A stretch of DNA of 32,674 nucleotides from Bacteroidota bacterium (GCA_023419095.1 JAEZYN010000050.1:1-32674); one strand, 5' to 3'. Counted from the stretch's first letter, positions 8,392 to 18,286 are shown. Numbers and translations are program-made. The notes: generated from the letters alone by a model not told the origin.

Positions 8392-11379
8392 ATGAAGAGA
8401 AATACATTAACCGTCAGCTGTATTGCAGCCGTGTTTTTTCTTGGAATCAGCGCGCACGCGCAAAGCGTACAGGACACAGTTACCCGCGAAAATAAGATCG
8501 ATGAGGTGGTTATGATCGGCTACGGATCTGTTCGCAAAAGCGATCTTACAGGGTCTGTGTCTACAGTGAGCGGAGATGCATTAAAGCAAATTCCTGTATC
8601 GAACGTCGCTGAGGCACTTACAGGCAAAATCGCTGGTGTGCAGATTACCACCACTGAAGGTTCGCCTGATGCAGAAATCAGTCTCAAAGTTCGGGGTGGT
8701 GGTTCTATCACGCAGGACAGCTCGCCTCTGATCATCGTTGATGGTTTTCCGGTAAGCGGAATGAGTGAGGTGACACCTTCTGATATCGAAACAATAACAG
8801 TCCTTAAAGATGCATCTTCAACCGCAATTTACGGTTCGCGTGGTGCGTACGGTGTCGTTTTAATTACGACTAAAGGTGCTAAAGGCGGTAAAGTGACCGG
8901 TACATTCAATTCGTTTACGGGCTATAAATGGATCGCGAAGAAAATAGATGTCTTAAAGCCTTACGACTATGCCAAATGGCAGTTCGAAAATGCGCTTCTT
9001 TTGAATGATGTTGCATCATACAACGAATTTTTCCTCCCTTTTAATCAGATCGATCAGTACAAATCTTATGAAGCTTTAGACTGGCAGGATCGAATTTACG
9101 GAAACATAGGCGTCGTTCACAGCAACGATTTTGGTGTACGTGGCGGGAATGATAAGACCAGCTTCAACATTAACCTTGCTAATTATAAGGACGACGGTAT
9201 CATGCTCGGCTCGGGCTTTAACAGGGACAACGTGACCGTAAACTTAAAGAATAAACCAAGAAACAACGTTGATTTATCAGTTACGTTCAGATATTCAAAT
9301 ACCGATATACAGGGTGGCGGTGCCAATGAGCAGAAAGAGTTTTCAAACACTGACGCCAGGCTACGCCACAGTGTGGGATATTCGCCAATTGATATTCCGG
9401 CACTTACAACCGATGATACAGATGAAGCTGAAGCAGGCTACCTTGTAAATCCATACGTTGCTGTACGGGATAATGACCGCAGACAGAACAAAAAAAATTA
9501 TACGGTACAGGGAGGTTTGGGCTGGACGATCATCAAAAATCTGAAATTCCAGTCGAATGTAGGTATGGAATTCTCGAGAAATAACGATTACCGCTATTAC
9601 GGAAGATCTACATATTACGCAAGAAACAATGCGCCCGCGGATTTACAGGGACAACCGGGGATGACTTACACGAATGTTGAACGTGAAAGTTTCAGAATTG
9701 CCAATACCCTTAATTATGATTTTAAAAATATTTTAAATGATAACCATTCTTTAAAACTCATGATTGGTCAGGAATACAATAATTTAAAATCAAACACTTT
9801 TTCCACAATCAATTTTGGCTTCCCAAAACTATTTTCTTTTGATGATACTATTAACCTGACCTCCGAAGCGGACTTCTTCAGCATAAATAATGTGTACGCG
9901 CCGGAAGACCGAATGCTTTCATTCTTCGGTAGGTTAAATTATGATCTACAGAACAAATATCTGCTTACTGCAACATTAAGAGCTGACGGCTCAAGCAAAT
10001 TTTTGGGTGACAACATATGGGGATACTTTCCGTCTGTAGCTCTGGCCTGGAAGATCAATGAAGAAAATTTCCTTAATGATGTTTCCTGGATCAAATTACT
10101 GAAGCTGCGCGGCAGCTATGGCGAGGCCGGAAACAACGCCATCCCGACAGGCGTGAACGTTCAGAATTTTCTGTCATTTAACAATAACTGGATCAATGGG
10201 GTTTCGAGCTATTGGGCAGCAGACAAAATTCTCGCAAATCCGGATTTGAAATGGGAAACGACCATTTCGCAGAATTTAGGCTTAGACTATGAGTTGTTTA
10301 ACGGAAGAATATCCGGTAATGTTGAGGTCTATAAAAATATTACCAAAGATCTTCTCATCCCGTTCCCCACACCAGGCACCGGATATGATGCACAGTGGAG
10401 AAATATGGGTGAAACGCAAAATCAGGGTGTAGAAACTTCGTTAAATATTGATGTGATCAACAAAGAAAATTATTCACTGAATCTTGGTTTTAATGTCTCA
10501 TTCAATAAAAACAGAATCAATGCGCTTGGCAGCGGTATGGAGGAGTTGTTACAGTCATCGAACTTCGCCTCGGCGGTAGGTTATGATTATCTGGTCAGAG
10601 TAGGTCTGCCTCTTGGTGCGATGTACGGATATCAAAACGATGGCAGATATGAAGTCTCAGATTTCGATTATGCCACCGGATCACCTGTACTGAAAACCGG
10701 TGTTGCCAATGCATCTTCGATTGTGGGTGCCGTGAAACCTGGTGCTATGAAACTGAAGGATCTTAATGGTGACGGCATCGTGAACGCCGATGACCGAACA
10801 GTTATAGGAAATGCGGCACCTAAACATACCGGTGGATTTACCCTGAACGCGACTGCAAAGAATTTTGATTTCTCGGCAGGTTTCAACTGGAGTGTGGGCA
10901 ACGACATTTACAACGCCAATAAAATTGAATTCACCACTAGCACGGTATCATCACCTGACGGACAGTTCCGCAACCTAAGCACAGCAATGGCCGACGGTAT
11001 CCGCTGGACTAATATGGACGCGGCAGGTAACCTTGTTACCGACCCGGATCAGCTGGCCGCTCTTAATGCAGGAACTACATTGTGGTCACCCTTCATGCCG
11101 AGATATGTGTTCAGCGATTGGGCGGTTGAAGACGGCTCCTTCCTGAGGCTGAATACGTTAACACTTGGATATTCACTGCCAGAAAGTCTTGTAAGAAGTA
11201 TCAGGCTTACCAAGTTCAGAGTATACGCTTCCGCGTACAACGTATTTGTAATCACGAATTATACAGGAATGGATCCTGAAGTTTCTACAAGAAGACAGAC
11301 ACCGATGACGCCGGGCGTTGACTATTCAGGCTTTCCGCGCAGCAGACAGGTTGTATTTGGTGCAAACGTCAGTTTTTAA
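8392..11379 (+). CDS. SusC-like TonB-dependent outer-membrane transporter
   Basis: A 995-residue SusC/RagA protein. A signal peptide ends near residue 23 (AHAQ). The segment KIDEVVMIGYG (about 36-46) leads directly into the plug domain (about 50-150: PVSNVAEALTGKIAGVQI, then VLKDASSTAIYGSRGAYGVV), followed by the 22-strand barrel to the C-terminal phenylalanine (VSF). It forms the outer-membrane channel that imports oligosaccharides with its SusD partner, encoded 36 bp downstream; substrates here are presumably galacturonan oligomers. Unusually, the CarboxypepD_reg-like (about 80-residue) N-terminal domain present in most SusC proteins is absent. A DLNGDGIVNADD loop near residue 785 is an EF-hand-like calcium loop common in these barrels. 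Confidence 0.95.
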   Translation: MKRNTLTVSCIAAVFFLGISAHAQSVQDTVTRENKIDEVVMIGYGSVRKSDLTGSVSTVSGDALKQIPVSNVAEALTGKIAGVQITTTEGSPDAEISLKVRGGGSITQDSSPLIIVDGFPVSGMSEVTPSDIETITVLKDASSTAIYGSRGAYGVVLITTKGAKGGKVTGTFNSFTGYKWIAKKIDVLKPYDYAKWQFENALLLNDVASYNEFFLPFNQIDQYKSYEALDWQDRIYGNIGVVHSNDFGVRGGNDKTSFNINLANYKDDGIMLGSGFNRDNVTVNLKNKPRNNVDLSVTFRYSNTDIQGGGANEQKEFSNTDARLRHSVGYSPIDIPALTTDDTDEAEAGYLVNPYVAVRDNDRRQNKKNYTVQGGLGWTIIKNLKFQSNVGMEFSRNNDYRYYGRSTYYARNNAPADLQGQPGMTYTNVERESFRIANTLNYDFKNILNDNHSLKLMIGQEYNNLKSNTFSTINFGFPKLFSFDDTINLTSEADFFSINNVYAPEDRMLSFFGRLNYDLQNKYLLTATLRADGSSKFLGDNIWGYFPSVALAWKINEENFLNDVSWIKLLKLRGSYGEAGNNAIPTGVNVQNFLSFNNNWINGVSSYWAADKILANPDLKWETTISQNLGLDYELFNGRISGNVEVYKNITKDLLIPFPTPGTGYDAQWRNMGETQNQGVETSLNIDVINKENYSLNLGFNVSFNKNRINALGSGMEELLQSSNFASAVGYDYLVRVGLPLGAMYGYQNDGRYEVSDFDYATGSPVLKTGVANASSIVGAVKPGAMKLKDLNGDGIVNADDRTVIGNAAPKHTGGFTLNATAKNFDFSAGFNWSVGNDIYNANKIEFTTSTVSSPDGQFRNLSTAMADGIRWTNMDAAGNLVTDPDQLAALNAGTTLWSPFMPRYVFSDWAVEDGSFLRLNTLTLGYSLPESLVRSIRLTKFRVYASAYNVFVITNYTGMDPEVSTRRQTPMTPGVDYSGFPRSRQVVFGANVSF

Positions 11380-11415
11380 ATAAACACATATTCATCATTC
11401 TATAAATTATAAAAA

Positions 11416-13203
11416 ATGAAAATCTCAATAAAACTTTCGGTCTTGCTGATGTCGCTCGCAGTACTTTCCTGCAAGCAGCTTGGCGATGATTTGCTTACTG
11501 TGGATTCGCCTTCAGCCTCCTCTGAAGCAGTGATATTCTCAAACCCTGACCTTGCTAAAGGCGCAGTAGACGGAATCAAGATACCTATGGCGGAGACCAA
11601 CTCTTACAGAGGAAGATGGATCCCATTCTATGGTATGAATACAGATTCAGAATGGCTGAACTCATCAGAATCAACTTCTAATGACAATGCGGATCTGGTA
11701 GTTTACGATCCGAAACCCAACAACAGCCAAATGAACACGGCAAATAATGTTTGGGCACAGATGTACAACGGTATTGAAAGAGCGAATCTTTGTATCCGGG
11801 GTTTACGTACCTACGGAAATCCAACGCCGGGCTCTGAGCTTGGTTATCTTCTGGGTGAAGCACTTACCCTGAGAGCAGTTTATTATTCAGATCTTGTAAA
11901 AGGTTGGGGCGATGTTCCGGCCAGATTTGAACCGATCAACACTGAAACGGTGTACGTACCGAAATCGAGCAGGGATGTAATATACAAACAGATACTGGCA
12001 GATCTTGAAGAAGCGGAAACTTTAGTTCCATGGCCAAATGGTAATGCTGCAACATCCTCAGTAGAAAGAATTAACAAAGCTTTCGTAAAAGGCTTGAGAG
12101 CAAGGGTTGCGCTGGCTGCCTCAGGTTATTCTCAATATCCTGACGGTATCAGAAGAAGTAATGATCCTGAACTTGCACCGTCCAAGCTATATCCTCTTGC
12201 TCTGCAACTTTGCCGCGATGTCATCAACAGCGGTACAGCGCGTCTAGAAACATCATTTGAAGGTCTTTGGAGAAAATACAATCAGGAAGTTTTGGCTGCT
12301 GGCAACGAGTCACTGTGGGAAATACCTTTCGCACCCGGTCGAGGCCGCGTACTTTTCACTTTCGCGATCAATCATACCAATAACAACCAATACCAGCAGA
12401 TGGGTAACAACAGAGGTGGACAGGGTGGCCCGTTGCCTAATGTTTTTTATGATTTCGACCAGGCTGATCAAAGACGAAATATCACCTGTATTCCTTACAA
12501 ATGGGGATCTGCTGTTGCCGGTAAAGCAAAACAGGAATTGGGTGCCTTCAACAGATGGTATTTTGGTAAATACCGTTTCGAGTGGATGAACCGTATCGTA
12601 ACTTCTACCAATGATGACGGCGTAAACAAAATCTACATGAGATACGCTGAAATTCTTCTGATGGCAGCCGAAACTGCAAATGAACTTGAAGGACCTGCGG
12701 CTGCGGCACCTTACCTGAAACAAATCAGAAACAGAGCATTCGCGGCTGTTGACAGACCAGAAAAAGTAGAAAATTACGTGAATGCACTTACTTCTAAAGC
12801 TGCGATGTTTAACGCGATAGTGGAAGAACAGAAATTTGAATTCACCGGGGAAATGGAGCGTAAATTGGCCCTGATCAGATGGAATTTACTCGGAACGAAA
12901 ATGGCAGATGCAAAAGAAAGAATGACCGAGCTTAAAAACCGCACCGGAAGATATGCCAACGTGCCTTCCACTCTGTATTACAAATATGCTGCTGATAATG
13001 AAACCTTAATAATTTATGGCCTGAACAGAGGCGAATTTGATAATCCTGGTGCCGGGTGGACTTCGGTAGACTGGACTTCACTTTCAGATTCTAAAATTGC
13101 CGCACTCTACAGAAACAATCCTGATACAAAACAGTTTTGGCCGATCTGGCAGGTGTTTTTAGATTCAAGTAACGGAACTTTATCAAATGACTATGGCTAC
13201 TAG
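11416..13203 (+). CDS. SusD-like surface glycan-binding lipoprotein
   Basis: A 595-residue SusD/RagB family protein. The lipoprotein signal peptide ends in the lipobox VLSC (cysteine about residue 19). The N-terminal TPR-like region contains the typical N-x-V-W-x-x-x-Y-x-x-I-x-R-A-N block (NNVWAQMYNGIERANLC), then GEALTLRAVYYSDLVKGWGDVP. The C-terminal SusD half includes KIYMRYAEILLMAAETANE. It caps the SusC barrel and recognises the oligosaccharide at the cell surface. It directly follows susC in the same operon, and a strong terminator follows within 25 bp. Confidence 0.95.
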   Translation: MKISIKLSVLLMSLAVLSCKQLGDDLLTVDSPSASSEAVIFSNPDLAKGAVDGIKIPMAETNSYRGRWIPFYGMNTDSEWLNSSESTSNDNADLVVYDPKPNNSQMNTANNVWAQMYNGIERANLCIRGLRTYGNPTPGSELGYLLGEALTLRAVYYSDLVKGWGDVPARFEPINTETVYVPKSSRDVIYKQILADLEEAETLVPWPNGNAATSSVERINKAFVKGLRARVALAASGYSQYPDGIRRSNDPELAPSKLYPLALQLCRDVINSGTARLETSFEGLWRKYNQEVLAAGNESLWEIPFAPGRGRVLFTFAINHTNNNQYQQMGNNRGGQGGPLPNVFYDFDQADQRRNITCIPYKWGSAVAGKAKQELGAFNRWYFGKYRFEWMNRIVTSTNDDGVNKIYMRYAEILLMAAETANELEGPAAAAPYLKQIRNRAFAAVDRPEKVENYVNALTSKAAMFNAIVEEQKFEFTGEMERKLALIRWNLLGTKMADAKERMTELKNRTGRYANVPSTLYYKYAADNETLIIYGLNRGEFDNPGAGWTSVDWTSLSDSKIAALYRNNPDTKQFWPIWQVFLDSSNGTLSNDYGY

Positions 13204-13225
13204 TTCTTACATATAACTTTCCTTA

Positions 13226-13275
13226 AAAATTGCTGTTTAATCTTTTTCAAAAGGATTGAACAGCAATTTTTTTTT
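13226..13275 (+). terminator. intrinsic terminator after susD
   Basis: A 17-bp stem (13226-13242 with 13254-13270, one G-T wobble, 11-nt loop) runs into nine Ts at 13267-13275. It ends the GH28-susC-susD transcript. The following CE8 gene starts 35 bp later with no visible promoter box, so partial read-through is possible. Confidence 0.9.
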
Positions 13276-13309
13276 AACAGTACAAACCAATAACAAACAT
13301 TATTAAGAC

Positions 13310-16300
13310 ATGAAAAAAAATTTCCTCTTAACTTATCTCTTCATTCCGGTGATGTCGCTTTTTGGGCAGCTTACCGATGTATGGGATTTTGGCGCGCAGC
13401 AGCTTGATCCTGCGCAGTTTAACAACAAACTCACTGTTTCAGTGATTAATTCCTGGTATAGCCCCGCCATTACGCCGGGTTCTGTAAGCACATCCAATGT
13501 ATTTCCTTCTACCTTCACGGCAGGAGAACTTTCCTGGACGGGCGGTAACAATGACAGACTGCGTACCATCAATCAGGCCTTGACGCGCTACGACGAAAAT
13601 ATAGCTTCCGTAACCGGCTACACAGGTAGGGTTTACTGCAACGCTATTCCTACGGTTACTGCAGGTCAGCCGAATGCAAGATATTTCCGTATGACACTTA
13701 ATGCTGATGATGAGGTGAAAGTAATTTCCAGAGGTGATACCGCAGGAAATCTTACCTTCAGTTTTGCGGCTGACGCGGCTGTTCAGAATGATAAATTCGC
13801 GACTACAGCTACTTCAGGAGCTGTGACGGAAGCTACTTTCGTGGCTAAACAAACCGGGACATATTTCATTTATGACGCGCTAGCCAAAGGTAGTTTTTAC
13901 CGTATTTACAGAAAGGCTGCGACCTACACAGCAGTTTCAGGGACCGTTGATGTGTCTCAGGCCTCAGGAATTCCGGCCGGATATTCACTTATTTTCACAA
14001 ATGCTGCCGGTAAAACCTGGAGTGTGCCCGCAAATTCAAACAGCTATACGGTAAATCTACCGGTGGGATTTGATTATACCGTAAGTTTAGCTGATGCCAG
14101 CGGATTTATCGTAACCTCAGGTGAAAATTTCAGCACCGTTGGTGCTTCCAATACGTTGATACACAATATCACAGTTGCTTCCGTAAGTCTTTATACGGTG
14201 ACTGGAAACATTACAGGACTTGATGGTGAGATTGCGAATTTATCACTGACGTTTACACCGGATCCTTTGAGTGAAAGCATCTATGTGCCGAACCCAGTGG
14301 TGAATACCGCTAATTCAACTTATTCGGTTCAGTTGGCTCCGAATATTCAATATACTATTTCAGCTGCTGGAGTAAATGATTTTGAAATCACGAATAATAC
14401 TTTAACGATTACCGGAAACACAACGTATAACATCACTTTTGCGGCTAAGCCAAAACACGCAGTTAATTTAAATATGGCAGGTCTCGATGCAGCCCAGTTG
14501 GCGGCACTTAATGTAACATTTACAAACCTGAACGAGCCGGGATATGTTTACAGTTTTTCTGATCTGCAAAACATTTCTTTGCGAAACGGCATTTACAAAA
14601 TTTCGGTCACCGGGCTCAATAACTATCCCGTAGAACTGGCACTAACATCCAATCTCACAGTAAACGGCACTGCTGCTTCTAAGACGCTTGCATTCAAACC
14701 TGTCAATGTCTGGTCATTTGATGATCAGCAGATCAATACCAGCACCACAGCCTATTACAAAGGCATGCAGCTGAACGGCCAGGTTACAACAGTTCCTGCC
14801 TCGGGTCATCTCACGGCTAAACCGGGAGCAATCCTCGTAGTGCCCGTGAAACCCGGCGAAAAAGTGAAAGTTTCGTACTACTATACCGCGAATTTCACGG
14901 TAGAAGGTGGATCGACTTATTCCACAGCAACAAATTCGACTTCGATCACTGAGACTATGGAATACATTTACCAGGGATCTTCGGCCGGAAATGTTACCAT
15001 TACAGTAGGAGGTGCCGCTGGCTCGACCTCGTATTTCACGGAGATCCGTACCACACCTAATGTACCTTACAGTGCGCAACTTACGGTAGGAGCGGGTAAA
15101 CAGTACGCTTCAGTGAATGCGGCACTCGATGCGGTATCGAGCATGACCAGAACTGAAGGTCAGCGCGTAACAATTATGATAGATCCGGGTAATTACGAAG
15201 AAATGCTTGTAATCAACCAACCGGAGGTTACTTTAAAGAATTCCGCCGCATCTCCGGGCACCGATATCTTCAACAAAGGAATTGACATTTCCCCGAACGC
15301 TGTCCGCATTACATCTTATTACGGTCACGGGTACAATTACTATTCGATGGGCAACAACCAGAAGTGGAATGAGGATGTTTTAAATGTAAATAAAGAAAAC
15401 GGAGCCTATTCTTACACGAACGCTGGTTCAGGCACAACGAACGGATCGTACTGGAACGCTACTGTGGTTGTAAACGCAAAAGGTTTCGAAGCTGAAAATA
15501 TTATCTTCGAGAACTCATTCAACCAATATATTTCAACCAAAGAAATGCAGGATGTAGTAGTTCCGTGGACTTCCGGAAGTCCCGGTGCGCGGCCAACAGA
15601 CCTTAATAATACTTCAGTTCAAAACAAAACGCTTGTCGAGAGAGCTGCGGCACTGGCCGTCACCGCAAGTGGCGACCGTACTTTCCTGAAAAATTGCCGG
15701 ATCATTGGCCGTCAGGACACATTCTATGGTGCGCAGGGCGCACGCGTTGCTCTTTACAAAGGTGACGTGATGGGTGCTGTAGATTTCGTTTTCGGAGGGA
15801 TGGCTGCCGTTTTTTATGAAACTAAGTTGGTAATGAACACCAGCGAGCAGAGCAGTGATCTTTCTTACATCGTGGCACCTCAGCAAACCAGCGGCCGTGG
15901 ATATTTAATGTATAAAACTACCGTTACTTCGGCAGAACCCCATACACAAACTGCCTCTGTTTACCGTTCAAAACCGGGCTATTTTGGCCGCCCATGGTCT
16001 GCGAATACCAGTGAAGCTGTCTTTTATCACACCACTATCGAAACGAGCGACTTCCCGGGATTTGCAGGTCAGTCTCTTGTATTGCCGCTTGGATGGCAGA
16101 ATTCATTGGGTGGAACATCAACGGGAATGTACGAATATGGAACTGTGGAACTTTCAGGCGTAAACAATTCAGCAAACCGTGCCTCGTGGGCAACTATGCT
16201 TACTCAGCCAATGCTTACGGACGGTACCCCAATCACGACACTGAACTTCACTAAGGGTAACGATGGCTGGGATCCGTTCAACGACATCACATTGTCAACA

Positions 16301-16528
16301 GGCGTAGTAAAAACAGATAACGGAACGGCGGTGTACGCGGTGAAGAATGAAGTTTTTGTAAAATCGGTAAAAGGTGAGACTGTACTGAAGGTTTATACGA
16401 TGGGCGGAATGCTATATAAAACATTCAGAACAAATTCAGACACAAGTTTTACAATGCCGGCAGGTATCTGGCTGGTAACGCTTCAAAATCCGAACGGTAT
16501 GAAAAGTGTTAAGATAATAACCCATTAA
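13310..16528 (+). CDS. multidomain secreted pectin methylesterase (CE8) with T9SS tail
   Basis: A 1072-residue exported protein. After a signal peptide (about residues 1-19) come: an accessory beta domain beginning VWDFGAQQLD and ending FYRIYRKA (about 22-203); three tandem repeats of about 85 residues (about 205, 295 and 382 onward, each with the pattern G-x-x-x-G-L...L-x-F-T...Y-x-V-x-L...Y-x-I-S); a second accessory domain starting VWSFDDQQ (about 465-580); the CE8 beta-helix (about 588-985); and a T9SS sorting domain (about 1000-1072). CE8 motifs are D803 in GRQDTFY, D825 in GAVDFVFGG and R894/W896 in GRPWS. The Gln of the QAVAL motif is replaced by R778 (RAAAL). It should remove methyl esters from pectin outside the cell, preparing substrate for the PL1 lyase encoded next. 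No LacI operator lies in front of it. Confidence 0.9.
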   Translation: MKKNFLLTYLFIPVMSLFGQLTDVWDFGAQQLDPAQFNNKLTVSVINSWYSPAITPGSVSTSNVFPSTFTAGELSWTGGNNDRLRTINQALTRYDENIASVTGYTGRVYCNAIPTVTAGQPNARYFRMTLNADDEVKVISRGDTAGNLTFSFAADAAVQNDKFATTATSGAVTEATFVAKQTGTYFIYDALAKGSFYRIYRKAATYTAVSGTVDVSQASGIPAGYSLIFTNAAGKTWSVPANSNSYTVNLPVGFDYTVSLADASGFIVTSGENFSTVGASNTLIHNITVASVSLYTVTGNITGLDGEIANLSLTFTPDPLSESIYVPNPVVNTANSTYSVQLAPNIQYTISAAGVNDFEITNNTLTITGNTTYNITFAAKPKHAVNLNMAGLDAAQLAALNVTFTNLNEPGYVYSFSDLQNISLRNGIYKISVTGLNNYPVELALTSNLTVNGTAASKTLAFKPVNVWSFDDQQINTSTTAYYKGMQLNGQVTTVPASGHLTAKPGAILVVPVKPGEKVKVSYYYTANFTVEGGSTYSTATNSTSITETMEYIYQGSSAGNVTITVGGAAGSTSYFTEIRTTPNVPYSAQLTVGAGKQYASVNAALDAVSSMTRTEGQRVTIMIDPGNYEEMLVINQPEVTLKNSAASPGTDIFNKGIDISPNAVRITSYYGHGYNYYSMGNNQKWNEDVLNVNKENGAYSYTNAGSGTTNGSYWNATVVVNAKGFEAENIIFENSFNQYISTKEMQDVVVPWTSGSPGARPTDLNNTSVQNKTLVERAAALAVTASGDRTFLKNCRIIGRQDTFYGAQGARVALYKGDVMGAVDFVFGGMAAVFYETKLVMNTSEQSSDLSYIVAPQQTSGRGYLMYKTTVTSAEPHTQTASVYRSKPGYFGRPWSANTSEAVFYHTTIETSDFPGFAGQSLVLPLGWQNSLGGTSTGMYEYGTVELSGVNNSANRASWATMLTQPMLTDGTPITTLNFTKGNDGWDPFNDITLSTGVVKTDNGTAVYAVKNEVFVKSVKGETVLKVYTMGGMLYKTFRTNSDTSFTMPAGIWLVTLQNPNGMKSVKIITH

Positions 16529-16543
16529 TCATTAAATGAAGGT

Positions 16544-16577
16544 TTTCCACGGATAAATATTAAAATTTCCGTGGAAA
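16544..16577 (+). terminator. hairpin between the CE8 and PL1 genes, weak terminator or processing stem
   Basis: A 10-bp perfect inverted repeat (16544-16553 with 16568-16577, AT-rich 14-nt loop) lies in the 68-bp gap between the two genes. No T-run follows, so it may stabilise or process the mRNA rather than end it. Confidence 0.45.
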
Positions 16578-16596
16578 TTCTTCCTAAATAATTTAT

Positions 16597-17931
16597 ATGA
16601 AGAAAGTATTTTTTATTGCTGCATGTTTCTGCACACTGTGGTCTGCTCATGCGCAGATCCCGTATCAGGCGGTTCCGGAAGGTTTCGGTGCAGCAACAAC
16701 GGGCGGTGGAAGCACCGCACCGGTAATTGTCTCCGATTTTGCCTCATTGCGTACAAATTTAACGGCGGCCGGACCGCGTGTTATCCTGGTTTCAGGAGTA
16801 ATAAACATTCCTGCGAACCAACAGATCAGTGCGGTGATTTCGAACAAATCGCTGATCGGTTTACCGGGTGCGAAACTTGTAAATGAAAATCTGCCAGGTT
16901 CCGGTATCCTCAATTTAAGAAGTGGGTCCAATAATGTCATTATCCGAAACCTTATTTTTGTAGGTCCGGGAGCGTATGACAATAATGGGCAGGATAATCT
17001 CACCAATGCCGGAACCAATATATGGATTGATCATTGTGAATTTCAGGACGGACAGGACGGAAATCTGGATAATGTAGGACAAGCTGATAATGTCACCATT
17101 TCTTGGTCTAAATTTACTTATCTAAAAGCACCAATACCCGGCGGTTCTGGCGGCAGCGATGACCATAGGTTTTCGAACCTTGTCGGTTCAAATGCTTCCG
17201 ACAGACCTACAGACGGGCGTTTCAGCATTACTTACCAAAGTAATTACTGGGCGGAGGGAACGCGCGAAAGGATGCCGCGTGCGCGCAATGCAGAACTGCA
17301 TATCCTGAATTCCTACTACTACACCAGCGTTCCCGGCTCAGTGGCGATTGGCCTTGGCGGTGGCGCAAGCGGCTCTTCAGTTTACGTGGAAAATACGCAT
17401 TTCGCGAGGGTTTCCAGCTATTTTAAAAATTACATTTCCACCGATGGGGGTTCTATCGCAATCAAATTTGCAAACAGTTTGACAGGTACTACGGCGATTC
17501 CAACCTCGATGGACATAGGTACAGTAAGCGCGCCTGCCTACTCATACTCAGTAATTCCGATGACCGATGTAGCTAAATATGTAGCCGATACCAGTTGCGG
17601 TGCCGGTGCGACGCTTCAGGTGAGTACGCAGGGCATCATCACGCCTTCGCCATGTTCTTTCATGGGAACAGCGAATGTGGCTGCGAAAACCGTAAAACTT
17701 TATCCCGTTCCGGTGAAGGATGTTTTACATATTGAGGTTCCCGGTTTAAAAAGCGGTGAATCCTCAATTGAGATTTATTCGGCGGACGGCCGTAAGGTAT
17801 ATTCCGCGTCGTCACCTTCTGTTTCGGCTAACCGGTTGACGGTAAATGTGGTGCATCTTGCGAAAGGATCCTACTTCGGAAGGCTGCAGCAGGGCGGCCA
17901 GACGTACCCGTTAAATTTTACGAAAAATTAA
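16597..17931 (+). CDS. PL1 pectate lyase with T9SS tail
   Basis: A 444-residue secreted polysaccharide lyase. The signal peptide ends near AHAQ (residue 19). The PL1 parallel beta-helix covers about residues 20-345, with the calcium-site block NIWIDHCEF (D145, H146) and the catalytic-arginine region ERMPRARN (R223, R228, R230). A T9SS C-terminal sorting domain (about 365-444) starts with VKLYPVPVKD and ends LNFTKN. It cleaves de-esterified polygalacturonate by beta-elimination, with calcium, outside the cell or on its surface. It follows the CE8 gene by 68 bp and is probably co-transcribed; a rho-independent terminator lies just downstream. It has no extra binding module, unlike the second PL1 on the minus strand. 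Confidence 0.92.
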   Translation: MKKVFFIAACFCTLWSAHAQIPYQAVPEGFGAATTGGGSTAPVIVSDFASLRTNLTAAGPRVILVSGVINIPANQQISAVISNKSLIGLPGAKLVNENLPGSGILNLRSGSNNVIIRNLIFVGPGAYDNNGQDNLTNAGTNIWIDHCEFQDGQDGNLDNVGQADNVTISWSKFTYLKAPIPGGSGGSDDHRFSNLVGSNASDRPTDGRFSITYQSNYWAEGTRERMPRARNAELHILNSYYYTSVPGSVAIGLGGGASGSSVYVENTHFARVSSYFKNYISTDGGSIAIKFANSLTGTTAIPTSMDIGTVSAPAYSYSVIPMTDVAKYVADTSCGAGATLQVSTQGIITPSPCSFMGTANVAAKTVKLYPVPVKDVLHIEVPGLKSGESSIEIYSADGRKVYSASSPSVSANRLTVNVVHLAKGSYFGRLQQGGQTYPLNFTKN

Positions 17932-17953
17932 ATCAATTTTAAATTAAATCAAC

Positions 17954-17984
17954 AGCGTATCCAATAGCGGGTACGCTTTTTTTG
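17954..17984 (+). terminator. intrinsic terminator after PL1
   Basis: A 9-bp stem (AGCGTATCC at 17954-17962 with GGGTACGCT at 17969-17977, one G-T wobble, 6-nt loop) is followed by a T-run. Confidence 0.9.
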
Positions 17985-18020
17985 TTTTTAAAGACAGCTA
18001 CTAGATAAATTTACACTAAT

Positions 18021-18034
18021 TGCAATCGATTATT
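18021..18034. promoter_or_regulatory. LacI-type operator 2 (orphan copy)
   Basis: TGCAATCGATTATT has the complete AATCGATT core and the left TG half of the consensus; the right end is TT instead of CA. A partial -7 box (TAAATTTA) lies at 18006-18013. No convincing gene starts directly after it. It sits 274 bp (centre to centre) upstream of operator 3. Confidence 0.5.
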
Positions 18035-18286
18035 TAATTAATATGACGAATTTTTATGTTTTCGAGGCTTTTTTTTGGTAAAATACCACTGAATCTCCGG
18101 CATTTCGACATTATTACAGGTTCTGCATTTATTAATACAAGCGGAGGCACTATCTCCGTTATAGGCAAACTTTTGAAATTGCTTTGGAAACGGACATTTT
18201 TTAAGCTAAACCTATCCGTTTTATGTTGTTGCTCAAATAATTATATAAAATATTTCAGTAAATCAAGACGGTATTAAAATTGTTGT
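18035..18286. other. non-coding stretch between two operator copies
   Basis: About 250 AT-rich bases with only short open frames that lack family features: a 12-codon frame at 18043 and a 73-codon frame at 18056. I see no tRNA, riboswitch or clear terminator. It may be a long upstream control region or the remnant of a lost gene that once followed operator 2. Confidence 0.5.

Noticed and set aside
18056..18277. 73-codon open frame between the two operators
   Set aside because: No signal peptide, family motif or convincing start; composition is AT-driven, with runs of Phe, Leu and Lys. Probably non-coding.
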